Of a stretch of DNA of 64,000 nt, positions 36,019 to 43,945 are shown piece by piece (the first letter of the stretch is position 1; each line of letters opens with the position of its first letter). The position numbers and the translations under genes are program-made. The notes beneath the pieces are model-generated. The model searched no databases. It had not been told where the DNA came from and worked only from the letters and a program-made list of their open reading frames with translations. The stretch lies in assembly GCF_013282095.1 (NCBI RefSeq), contig NZ_BLTJ01000003.1, forward strand, positions 124,001-188,000, in the 5' to 3' direction. This DNA comes from Enterocloster alcoholdehydrogenati. GTDB lineage: Bacteria; Bacillota; Clostridia; Lachnospirales; Lachnospiraceae.

Positions 36019-37764
36019 ATGCTGAGAGAATTATCAAAATGTATCCGGGAGTACAGGCGGCAGTCCATTATGGCTCCGCTGCTTGTTTCCATGGAAGTGG
36101 TGATGGAATGTATTATTCCCTTTATCATTGCCAAACTGGTCAACCAGCTTAAGGCCGGTGCGGATTTTTCTGAGATCGCCGTATTTGGCCTGGTACTGAT
36201 CGTCATGGCGACTCTGTCTTTGCTGTTTGGAATCGGAGCGGGAAATTCCTGCGCCACCGCCGCCTGCGGCTTTGCCAAAAATGTACGCAAAGATATGTTC
36301 TACAAGATCCAGGACTTCTCATTTGAAAACATTGACCGCTTTTCTTCATCATCCCTGGTGACCCGTCTCACCACGGATGTAACAAACGTCCAGATGGCCT
36401 ATATGATGATCGTGCGCACTGCCATCCGGTGTCCGCTGATGCTGGTATTTTCCTTTTCCATGGCCTTTATCATGGGCGGAAAAATGGCAGTGATCTTCGT
36501 TCTGGTGATTCCGGTGCTGGGAATTGGCCTGTTTGCTGTAGCGCGCAGTGTTATGCCGCTGTTTCGGGCTGTATTTAAGAAATACGATGCCCTAAATGAG
36601 TCCATTCAGGAGAATGTCAAGGGCATACGTGTGGTAAAATCTTATGTCCGAGAGGAGTTTGAAAAGGAAAAATTTGACCGGGCGGCAGAGAATGTGTGCA
36701 GAGACTTTACAAAGGCGGAAAAGATCCTGGCCTTCAACAACCCTCTGATGCAGTTCTGCCTTTATATGGTAACGGTTTTCGTCATGTCCGCAGGTTCCTA
36801 TACCATCATCACCTCACGGGGCGCGGATCTGGATGTAGGCCAGTTTTCCGCTCTTTTGACCTACAGCTTTCAGATTTTAAGCAGTCTTATGATGCTGTCC
36901 ATGGTCTTTGTAATGATCACCATGGCAAATGAGTCTGCCCAGCGTATCGTACAGGTGCTGAAGGAGGAGAGCACACTGGAAAATCCCGCAGATCCCATCC
37001 ATACGGTTCGGGACGGCTCCATTGACTTTGAAAACGTAAGCTTTAAATACTCCAGGACAGCAGAAAGAAATGCGTTGGAGAACATAAATCTCCATATCCG
37101 TTCAGGGGAGACCATCGGCATCATCGGAGGCACGGGTTCCTCTAAATCCACCCTGATCCAGCTGATTTCCCGCCTCTACGATACCACTGAGGGTGTGGTA
37201 AAGGTAGGCGGAGAGGACGTACGCAGGTACGATATCAAAAGTCTGAGAAATCAGGTGGCTGTGGTACTTCAGAAAAATATCCTGTTTTCCGGCACCATCG
37301 AGGAAAACCTGCGATGGGGAGATAAATTTGCCACGGACCAGGAGATTGCGCACGCCTGCCGTCTGGCTCAGGCTGACGAATTCGTCCTGCGTTTCCCTGA
37401 TAAATATAAGTCTTATATTGAACAGGGCGGCGCAAATGTATCCGGCGGGCAGAAACAGCGTCTCTGTATTGCAAGGGCATTATTAAAAAAGCCAAGGATA
37501 CTCATTTTAGACGATTCCACCAGCGCTGTGGATACGCGGACGGATGCTATGATCCGAAACGGCTTTAAGGAGTTTATTCCAGAGACCACAAAGATCATCA
37601 TCGCCCAGCGCATCTCCTCTGTGCAGGAGGCGGACCGCATTATCGTCATGGACGGCGGAAAGATCCAGGCAGTGGGGACTCACGAGGAGCTTTTAAGGTG
37701 CAGCCCCATTTATCAGGAAGTTTACGAATCACAGAATAAAGGAGGCGGACAGGATGAAGAATAA
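36019..37764 (+). CDS. Heterodimeric ABC exporter, degenerate-site subunit
   Basis: 581 residues: six-helix exporter membrane domain then an ATPase domain. Walker A reads GGTGSSKST, signature VSGGQKQRLCIARA, and Walker B ILILDDSTSAVD, where aspartate replaces the catalytic glutamate. That is the hallmark of the degenerate half of TM287/288- or BmrCD-type exporters. Pairs with the next gene, which overlaps its end by 11 bases. Probable role is drug, peptide or lipid export. Confidence 0.9.
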   Translation: MLRELSKCIREYRRQSIMAPLLVSMEVVMECIIPFIIAKLVNQLKAGADFSEIAVFGLVLIVMATLSLLFGIGAGNSCATAACGFAKNVRKDMFYKIQDFSFENIDRFSSSSLVTRLTTDVTNVQMAYMMIVRTAIRCPLMLVFSFSMAFIMGGKMAVIFVLVIPVLGIGLFAVARSVMPLFRAVFKKYDALNESIQENVKGIRVVKSYVREEFEKEKFDRAAENVCRDFTKAEKILAFNNPLMQFCLYMVTVFVMSAGSYTIITSRGADLDVGQFSALLTYSFQILSSLMMLSMVFVMITMANESAQRIVQVLKEESTLENPADPIHTVRDGSIDFENVSFKYSRTAERNALENINLHIRSGETIGIIGGTGSSKSTLIQLISRLYDTTEGVVKVGGEDVRRYDIKSLRNQVAVVLQKNILFSGTIEENLRWGDKFATDQEIAHACRLAQADEFVLRFPDKYKSYIEQGGANVSGGQKQRLCIARALLKKPRILILDDSTSAVDTRTDAMIRNGFKEFIPETTKIIIAQRISSVQEADRIIVMDGGKIQAVGTHEELLRCSPIYQEVYESQNKGGGQDEE

Positions 37765-39661
37765 TAAGAAAATGACAGCATCGGGGAAAAAGACGCTTCT
37801 TAGGCTCTTGGGGACTATCTGCGAATTTTACCCCGCCCTTCTTCCAGCTGTGGTAATCTGCATTCTGTTTAATGCGGTCATAAACTCCCTTCCCGCCATC
37901 TTCAACCAGAAGGTCATTGCCGTGGTAGAGCAGAGCTGGCAGTCCGGTGACTGGAGCAGTGCAGGCGGCCCGATCATCCGGTATACGGCTGCGCTGGCCA
38001 CTCTCTATGGCCTGTCTCTGGCGGCCTCTGTGTTCTTTAACCGGAAAATGGCGGTAATCACTCAGGGAACCCTAAAGCGGCTGAGAGTGAAGATGTTCAA
38101 CCGTATGCAGGATCTCCCTGTGAAATACTTCGACACGCACAATCACGGCGATATCATGAGCTATTATACCAATGATATCGATACGCTGCGGCAGCTGATC
38201 TCCCAGAGTATTCCCCAGTTTCTCATGTCTGCGGTCATGGTTTCCACGGTGTTCGGAATCATGCTGTACTACAGTGTATGGATGGCCCTGGTGGTGGCAG
38301 CGGGTGTGGCAGTCATGCTTCGGGTCATTAAACACGTGGGCGGCAGCTCTGCACGATACTTCATAAGCCAGCAGAAGGCGATAGGAAAAACAGAGGGCTT
38401 TGTGGAGGAGATGATGAACGGCCAGAAGGTGATCAAGGTATTCTGCCATGAAGAGGAGAGCGAAAAGGCCTTTGACGCGGTAAATGAGGAGCTCTTTGAA
38501 GTGTCCCGCCAGGCACACCGGTATGCCAACACGCTTGCCCCAATTTTAAATAATGTAGGAAACCTGCTGTATGTAGCCGTAGCCCTGGCAGGCAGTATCC
38601 TTTTAATCGTAAAAGCGCCCAATCTGAGCTTTTCCGGCCTGCCTCTCAGTATCAGCATCGTGGTTCCGTTTCTAAACATGACCAGGCAGTTTGCGGGGAA
38701 CATCAACCAGGTATCCCAGCAGATCAACGCCGTAGTCATGGGCCTGGCCGGGGCAGAGCGCATTTTTGGCCTGCTGGATGAAACACCGGAGGAAGATGAG
38801 GGGTATGTAACCCTTGTAAACGCCGTCCAGGATGAAAACGGCAATCTCACAGAGAGCGATAAGCGCACCGGAATCTGGGCCTGGAGGCATCCGCACCGGG
38901 CCGACGGAACCGTTACCTATACAAAGCTTACAGGAGACGTTCGGTTTGAGCACGTGGATTTTGGCTACGATCGGGATAAAATCGTTCTCCACGATATCAG
39001 CCTCTATGCAAAGCCTGGCCAGAAGGTGGCCTTCGTAGGGGCTACCGGAGCCGGAAAAACCACCATCACCAACCTGATCAACCGTTTCTACGACATTTCA
39101 GACGGAACCATCCGTTATGACGGCATTAATATCCGCAAGATCAAAAAGGCGGATCTTCGCCGCTCACTGGGAATCGTGCTTCAGGATACCAACCTGTTTA
39201 CCGGCACAGTGATGGAAAATATCCGCTACAGCAACCCGGATGCTTCTGACGAGGAGTGTATAGGTGCCGCAAGGCTGGCAGGAGCCCATGACTTTATTAC
39301 CCGTCTGCCGGAGGGATACCAGACCCAGATCCATGGAAACGGGGAAAACCTTTCACAGGGCCAGCGCCAGCTGATTTCCATTGCCAGAGCCGCAGCGGCC
39401 GATCCGCCGGTTATGATCCTGGATGAGGCAACCTCCTCCATCGATACCCGGACAGAGGCTATCGTTCAGCGGGGTATGGATGCCCTGATGCAGGGACGTA
39501 CCGTGTTTGTCATTGCCCACCGCCTGTCCACGGTCCGCAACTCCGACGTGATCATGGTTTTAGAACAGGGACATATCATTGAGCGCGGCAGCCATGACCG
39601 ACTGATAGGGGAAAAAGGTAAATATTACCAACTGTATACAGGCGCATTTGAACTGGAGTAG
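37754..39661 (+). CDS. Heterodimeric ABC exporter, catalytic subunit
   Basis: 635 residues: exporter membrane domain, then ATPase with Walker A GATGAGKTT, signature LSQGQRQLISIARA, and Walker B VMILDEATSSID with the catalytic glutamate. A linker of about 40 residues between the two domains (GYVTLVNAVQDENGNLTESD) is longer than usual. Together with the preceding gene it forms one consensus and one degenerate ATP site. GGAGG sits inside the previous gene end. Confidence 0.92.
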   Translation: MKNNKKMTASGKKTLLRLLGTICEFYPALLPAVVICILFNAVINSLPAIFNQKVIAVVEQSWQSGDWSSAGGPIIRYTAALATLYGLSLAASVFFNRKMAVITQGTLKRLRVKMFNRMQDLPVKYFDTHNHGDIMSYYTNDIDTLRQLISQSIPQFLMSAVMVSTVFGIMLYYSVWMALVVAAGVAVMLRVIKHVGGSSARYFISQQKAIGKTEGFVEEMMNGQKVIKVFCHEEESEKAFDAVNEELFEVSRQAHRYANTLAPILNNVGNLLYVAVALAGSILLIVKAPNLSFSGLPLSISIVVPFLNMTRQFAGNINQVSQQINAVVMGLAGAERIFGLLDETPEEDEGYVTLVNAVQDENGNLTESDKRTGIWAWRHPHRADGTVTYTKLTGDVRFEHVDFGYDRDKIVLHDISLYAKPGQKVAFVGATGAGKTTITNLINRFYDISDGTIRYDGINIRKIKKADLRRSLGIVLQDTNLFTGTVMENIRYSNPDASDEECIGAARLAGAHDFITRLPEGYQTQIHGNGENLSQGQRQLISIARAAAADPPVMILDEATSSIDTRTEAIVQRGMDALMQGRTVFVIAHRLSTVRNSDVIMVLEQGHIIERGSHDRLIGEKGKYYQLYTGAFELE

Positions 39662-39740
39662 ACAAACAGAAAGCAGGCTTATGTAAAATCCGCAGCGGTT
39701 CGGAGGATGGTTCGACCGCTGCCTGGAAGGAAGTGGAAAC

Positions 39741-40583
39741 GTGTTTGAACGCGACGTATTTTTAAGAGCATACAACATTGACGAGACTGATTTTGAGGCA
39801 GCAGCGATTCCCTGGGAGGAGCTGGCGGCCATTTATGATGATTACCTGTCCATAGAAGGGAAGCTGCGAGGGATAGGAAAGGAATTTGTGAATGATTACC
39901 TGTACGATATCGAGCGTGCGGGCATTCATTCCTACCGATACCGAACCAAAAATCCGGGGCATCTGCTGGAAAAGATCATCCGCAAGCGGGCAGAACAGCC
40001 AGAGCGCTTTGCAATGATCGACCGAACCAATTATCATAAGTATATCACAGATCTGATTGGAATCCGTGTATTCTTCCTGTACCGGGAGGACTGGATCTAT
40101 TTCCATAATTATATCACTACAGTCTTTGAAAATAACCCTGCAGGCTATGTAGAGGATCGAATCAGAGATTTTGATGAGGATCCGGGACATTTTTACATCG
40201 CCGAGCGGCCCAAGGTCTACCGCAGGAACGGCGATACAAGAATCTATGACGAAAGTCTCATTGATATCAAGTCAGACGGCATTTACCGCTCTCTGCATTA
40301 TATCATCAAGTACAGAGGGTATTATGTGGAGATTCAGGGAAGGACGCTGTTTGAAGAGGGCTGGAGTGAGATCGACCATGATATCGTGTATCCTTATTTT
40401 AAGGATGACGAGATGCTGAAAGATTTTTCCACCCTGTTAAACCGGCTGTCCGGTATGGCGGACGAGATGAGTTCTTACTTCCGCCGTATGAAGAGCGTGA
40501 GAGAAGAACCTGGCAAGAACCGGAAGGAAAGACGGGCGCTGACAGGGGGAGGGAACATCTGGAGCGAGCAGGAGGAGCGATGA
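39741..40583 (+). CDS. RelA/SpoT-domain protein, probable small alarmone synthetase
   Basis: 280 residues. YHKYITDLIGIRVFFLYREDW and IKSDGIYRSLHYIIKYRGYYVEIQGRTLFEEGWSEIDH are the RelA_SpoT synthetase motifs (G-loop region and the YxSxH / ExQ xRT blocks); no hydrolase, TGS or ACT domain. Makes (p)ppGpp-type alarmones from GTP/GDP and ATP in other small synthetases. GTG start at 39741 behind GGAAGG. Follows the exporter by 80 bases on the same strand and may be cotranscribed. Confidence 0.82.
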   Translation: MFERDVFLRAYNIDETDFEAAAIPWEELAAIYDDYLSIEGKLRGIGKEFVNDYLYDIERAGIHSYRYRTKNPGHLLEKIIRKRAEQPERFAMIDRTNYHKYITDLIGIRVFFLYREDWIYFHNYITTVFENNPAGYVEDRIRDFDEDPGHFYIAERPKVYRRNGDTRIYDESLIDIKSDGIYRSLHYIIKYRGYYVEIQGRTLFEEGWSEIDHDIVYPYFKDDEMLKDFSTLLNRLSGMADEMSSYFRRMKSVREEPGKNRKERRALTGGGNIWSEQEER

Positions 40584-40640
40584 GTAAAAAGTCAGGCATT
40601 ATAACGCGGCTTAGGATACAGGGTTAGCCTGAAAACAGAA

Positions 40641-40685
40641 TACCATCAGCAGCCAAGATGTGTGTTGCCCTGGCTGCTGATGGTA
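40641..40685. terminator. Long convergent hairpin
   Basis: A perfect 15-bp stem TACCATCAGCAGCCA / TGGCTGCTGATGGTA with a 15-base loop lies between the converging synthetase and DUF2726 genes. T follows more clearly on the minus strand (TTCTGTTTTC). Confidence 0.7.
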
Positions 40686-40720
40686 AGAGTATCATATGAG
40701 GTGTCTGTCGCTTATGCGCT

Positions 40721-41770
40721 TTAAGGTAAATTCATATCCCTGGGATCCTCATAAGGCTCAGAGCTAATCCCTGTATTTTGCAGGCATCGGATGAGAAGAT
40801 CAAGACAACTCCGGCATAATCGCTCAACAGGCTCTGATTTTCCCAAACCGCGGATCAGGGCAGGGCTTACGGCATAGTATATTTTTATCAAAATACGTCC
40901 GCTCGGACTCTTTTTAAGCCATTCATCCCGGAATCTGCGCAGCGTCCATACCTGTGGGCAGTCATAGGAGCCGTATATACAGGTAGCGATATAACATCCT
41001 TCCTTTTTTGGGGTCGGCCAAAGTTCTGTACTGGAAGGAGCGGGGATCTGCGGACGTTCGCCTGCCGCTGCAGCCTCCTGCGTAAATTCGTTCTCCTTCG
41101 GAATGGATTCTGCCGTCGATTTCTCTTCATGAAGCCGTGTAAAGTGATGAACCCGTCTGGATGGAAGAGAGGAGAGGGTTTCCATGATTTTCCGTTTTAT
41201 GTAGGTTTCATTTACGCCGTAGGAGGTCCAGAATTTAATCAGAGGGATGCCGGCCTCTTCGCAGATATTGTTTACCTTGCGGTCTCGCTCCCGTCTATCC
41301 GGCGCCAGATGAGTCTGATCATTGATCTCGATTACAAAAAGGGGTCTGTATGCCAGATCCGTAACGATAAAATCCACGTTTCTAAACAGTTCGTTCTGAT
41401 ATTTTGCGCCATCTGTCCTTGAGATAAAGGAAGCCAGGTTCGCCTGAGGCTGGATCCGGCAGTTTTCCGGCAGGATAGAACGGATGTAGTTTAAATAAGC
41501 CATTTCTGTTTTGGTGACAAGAGAAGGTTTGACCTCGTACAGAAAGGCTTCGTCGGGTTCAGAGCCATTTGCTGTATCCCGGTTGGAACCGGTTTGGGAA
41601 TTAGGCCCGCCTTCTTCCGTGCAGGACTCATCCGCCAGACAGGACGCATTGGCATAATGCCAGCTGCGGCATTTTGGACACTTTATGATCTCTCCGGATA
41701 CACGCTTTGTGTGGCATTTTGAGCACAAAGGGTACGGGCCGCTTTCCGCCCCGCAGATTTTACACTTCAT
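40721..41770 (-). CDS. DUF2726 nuclease-like protein with zinc ribbon and CFI-box C-terminus
   Basis: 349 residues in three parts: an N-terminal zinc-ribbon pair (CKICGAESGPYPLCSKC then CPKCRSWHYANASC), a central DUF2726 domain (NVDFIVTDLAYRPLFVIEINDQTH, a restriction-endonuclease-like core with D...ExN), and a C-terminal CFI-box region (CYIATCIYGSYDCPQVWTLRRFRDE, then GRILIKIYYAVSP). Function unknown; DUF2726 proteins are nuclease-fold and often near DNA-processing genes. AAGGAGG precedes the ATG. Monocistronic, core-like base composition. Confidence 0.75.
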   Translation of the reverse strand: MKCKICGAESGPYPLCSKCHTKRVSGEIIKCPKCRSWHYANASCLADESCTEEGGPNSQTGSNRDTANGSEPDEAFLYEVKPSLVTKTEMAYLNYIRSILPENCRIQPQANLASFISRTDGAKYQNELFRNVDFIVTDLAYRPLFVIEINDQTHLAPDRRERDRKVNNICEEAGIPLIKFWTSYGVNETYIKRKIMETLSSLPSRRVHHFTRLHEEKSTAESIPKENEFTQEAAAAGERPQIPAPSSTELWPTPKKEGCYIATCIYGSYDCPQVWTLRRFRDEWLKKSPSGRILIKIYYAVSPALIRGLGKSEPVERLCRSCLDLLIRCLQNTGISSEPYEDPRDMNLP

Positions 41771-41853
41771 AGAGATTTCCTCCTTTGCAGGTTTGGCGGA
41801 TATCAGCCGTCCACAGGAGTGGAGGCCGGGTCAGAAAAGCAGGGAAGAGGTAT

Positions 41854-42270
41854 TTACCTGCCCCGGTGTTTGTTTTTCTTTTTCTGCTGTTTCAGTTCAA
41901 AGGCCCGTTCCTTTTCCTGCCGCTGTTTTCTGCGGCTGAAGTTTATTCGTTCCTCCTTTGCCTGCTCCTGCTGTAATTTCAGCGCCTGCTGGGATTTCGT
42001 GCCAACACCGGTATCCCGTACACGCTTTCGCACCTCCCTCAGCCTTCGTTTGGGATTCAGGCTTTCCTTTTTTACAGCAGCTGTCACAGCCGGACTATAC
42101 CGCAGCCTTGCGTAGTTCTTTAAAATAAAGGTCTGTATTTCACAGTCCCTTGGCTCTGAGCCGAAGGTAACTTTGCATACAGTCAGTTCCCCGTCTGATA
42201 TCCGCTCAAATACTCCCATCCAGAAAGGTTCCTGAAAAAATACGGTCAATCTGCCTGATACTTTGTCCAT
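41854..42270 (-). CDS. yjdF: YjdF family protein (DUF2992)
   Basis: 138 residues: LTVFFQEPFWMGVFERISDGELTVCKVTFGSEPRD is the conserved N-terminal block, followed by the very basic, Gln/Lys-rich tail ending KKKNKHRGR. The protein is of unknown biochemical role and in many Firmicutes is controlled by the yjdF azaaromatic-responsive RNA found in its leader, as seems true here. AAGGAGG lies ahead of the ATG. Confidence 0.9.
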   Translation of the reverse strand: MDKVSGRLTVFFQEPFWMGVFERISDGELTVCKVTFGSEPRDCEIQTFILKNYARLRYSPAVTAAVKKESLNPKRRLREVRKRVRDTGVGTKSQQALKLQQEQAKEERINFSRRKQRQEKERAFELKQQKKKNKHRGR

Positions 42271-42284
42271 GACAATTCCTCCTT

Positions 42285-42410
42285 AAAAATTGTGATGCAC
42301 AAAGAACGGACGACCCAAGGAGGGAGGGCTACTTACGCCTGCACGGCGCGGCCGGACTACCTACCGGCTCTGTAAAAAGGCAAGATAAATGCCCTTTTAC
42401 GTTGTGTTTT
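42285..42410 (-). ncRNA. yjdF RNA (azaaromatic riboswitch) leader
   Basis: The region directly upstream of yjdF is GC-rich and structured inside an AT-rich gap. On the minus strand it holds an AAAAGGGCA / TGCCTTTTT hairpin, a GCCGG / CCGGC hairpin, and a conserved-looking GGCGTAAGTAGCC segment before the AAGGAGG site. Assignment rests on position before a clear yjdF gene plus structure; a covariance model was not run. The known class senses azaaromatic compounds. Confidence 0.7.
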
Positions 42411-42425
42411 TATCTTTGTAAAAGG

Positions 42426-42431
42426 ATTGTA
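42426..42431 (-). promoter_or_regulatory. -10 element of yjdF
   Basis: Minus strand TGATACAAT is an extended -10 (TG-n-TACAAT); the -35 position (TGTAAA, 42454-42449) is weak. Placed just upstream of the structured leader. Confidence 0.5.
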
Positions 42432-42605
42432 TCACAAACGGAGGGGATTTTACAGGATTTTCAGTAAAATAATTTATTTTTTGTTATATGCTTAATATAT
42501 GCCAAAGCCCGGTTTAATCAGGAACTGTTAAAGTGCTTCTGCGCACAGAAAAACCATTTTTATTATTTTAAAAACATAACAGATCAGCACATTAGGAGAT
42601 CATAT

Positions 42606-42710
42606 TCACTTTTTAATTGCAGTTTGCGCAAACTCAAGCAAATTATCACATCCCATTTTTAATGAACGCAATGCAAGTCCACACCTTACAATTTCTAATT
42701 CACGTTTCAT
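42606..42710 (-). CDS. Small ORF of 34 codons
   Basis: Minus-strand reading MKRELEIVRCGLALRSLKMG and onward, ending AQTAIKK, behind a good GGGAGGT site about 7 bases ahead of the ATG. Amphipathic and basic; no family recognised. It sits in an AT-rich stretch between yjdF and the DUF3781 gene, on the same strand as both. A small expressed protein or a remnant of mobile DNA are both possible. Between it and the yjdF leader nothing else is seen. Confidence 0.45.
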   Translation of the reverse strand: MKRELEIVRCGLALRSLKMGCDNLLEFAQTAIKK

Positions 42711-42851
42711 AAAATACCTCCCGGTTTCAAATATAACCCGAATAAATCTGCCCCAAATTTGTTACTATCAATTTCACCTGCCAGCAACATTTTTTTGTGC
42801 CCTCATAGGGCACTCCATAAGAAATTATCAGCATATAGGAAATGGTTCATT

Positions 42852-43100
42852 TTATTTTAATATGTGTGCTGTAATAATTGTGTAACTGTAAGAGTTAATC
42901 GTTATTTTAATATTATCAATTTCGCAATACCAGTTCTTTCCTTGTTTGCAGATACTGCACGCTTTATCTAACACTTTATTTTTACAGTAATCAACCACAT
43001 CATCGATATCTAATTTGAGATTTTTCCTTATTCTATCAATACCCATTTCCGTAGTATGGATTTTATCAATATTATCTAGCAGTACTTGTTTCTCTTTCAT
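42852..43100 (-). CDS. DUF3781 domain protein
   Basis: 82 residues from the ATG that follows GGAGGAAAACACA. KEKQVLLDNIDKIHTTEMGIDRIRKNLKL, DVVDYCKNKV, GKNWYCEIDNIKITINSYSYTIITAH matches the DUF3781 family, whose function is unknown. Its AT-rich composition contrasts with the core genes to the left, and it lies just outside the left core site of the integrated element, so it may be part of an older insertion. Confidence 0.75.
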   Translation of the reverse strand: MKEKQVLLDNIDKIHTTEMGIDRIRKNLKLDIDDVVDYCKNKVLDKACSICKQGKNWYCEIDNIKITINSYSYTIITAHILK

Positions 43101-43136
43101 TGTGTTTTCCTCCATAATTTTCGCTGCCTTTCCCAT

Positions 43137-43489
43137 AGAGTCATATTATCAGAAACTGCTTCTGCGTTCCATATATTTCTAAATAAAATTGCAAATTCCT
43201 GTCGGTCTACCCAAGAGTAAACTACAGTTGCGCTGCCCCTGGCAAACAGGCAGGGATTTGTTTCATAACAGCTAAAAGGGTTTTAAATCAGCCTTTTGCC
43301 TGTAAGCTATTTCTCGTGTGGTGTATCGTCTTTCCTGCGTGTTCATCCGTTTTCTCACTACTTTCTTGTGAATAACCAGCGTTGCCGATTACACCAGCAA
43401 TCAGCATACAGCAATTTATCACAGAGCAGTTGAATAAAAAAATGCAATCAAAATGCAATTCTAAAAGGAAAGAGCCTCAAAATCCTTGA
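43137..43489. other. AT-rich gap without a gene, left of the element
   Basis: No open frame with a ribosome site was found. Near its right end ATGCAAT occurs twice 11 bp apart (43442 and 43453), and GAGCCTCAAA...TTTGAAGCTC around 43471-43510 can form a terminator-like stem. The sequence looks like decayed mobile DNA or the old downstream flank of guaA. Confidence 0.5.
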
Positions 43490-43529
43490 AAATAAAGGCT
43501 TTGAAGCTCTGCTCCAACTATTCAAACTC
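43490..43529. other. Left attachment core (displaced guaA 3' end)
   Basis: AAATAAAGGCTTT, 19 bases, TCAAACTC: the same two blocks at the same distance as at the guaA end (54250-54289). On the minus strand the right block reads GAG TTT GAA TAG, coding Glu-Phe-Glu-stop like the real guaA terminus (GAG TTT GAG TGA). The 19-base centre differs, so the copies are old or came from a donor. Confidence 0.65.
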
Positions 43530-43631
43530 GGCGTGTTCTTTGCTGTTATTAACCATTTTTGTTTAGGTTTCATGCAAATTCACACCGTTTTTTACTTCAA
43601 TTACATCAATTATTCTGGCTTACTGATTTTC

Positions 43632-43650
43632 TGTTGCCAAAATGTTGCCA
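43632..43650 (+). repeat. Left integrase arm-type repeats
   Basis: TGTTGCCA at 43632 and 43643, 11 bp apart. The identical pair with the same spacing stands near the right core (54200 and 54211). Paired short direct repeats just inside both ends are typical integrase arm-binding sites. Confidence 0.65.
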
Positions 43651-43696
43651 CGCATCCTAATAGCAAGTTTCAATCACTCGTCCTGTCTTCCTTTTA

Positions 43697-43945
43697 TCAT
43701 TCTTCTTTTTCTGTAAGGCTTAAATTCTTATTTAGATTTTCTTGCATTTCTTTAAGAGTTTCAATATCTCTACCTATTGTTTCCAAAGCACAAGCAATGC
43801 AAAAATATTCCACTTTCCTTCCAGTCTTCAATTTAACCCGAACATTTCCTGCACAAATTCTATGTTTAGAATTATGCTGGCAATTATGGGAATGTTTTGC
43901 CACATCCATTTCTATAGACCTAAGAAAAGACTTTGGCTTAGCCAT
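43697..43945 (-). CDS. Small Cys/His-rich (zinc-finger-like) protein of the restriction operon
   Basis: 82 residues. C22, H24, H28, C31 and then FCIACA (C49, C52) could bind one zinc; the last 25 residues form a charged helix (ETLKEMQENLNKNLSL). The start overlaps the helicase stop by 8 bases (ATGGCTAA) behind AGGAAG, so it is translationally coupled to the helicase. No family name is recognised. It may be a DNA-binding or assembly factor for the helicase or nuclease. Confidence 0.7.
   Translation of the reverse strand: MAKPKSFLRSIEMDVAKHSHNCQHNSKHRICAGNVRVKLKTGRKVEYFCIACALETIGRDIETLKEMQENLNKNLSLTEKEE

Noticed and set aside
43442-43650. Short repeats as a CRISPR array
   Set aside because: Only paired 7-8 bp units exist, with no spacer pattern and no cas genes.
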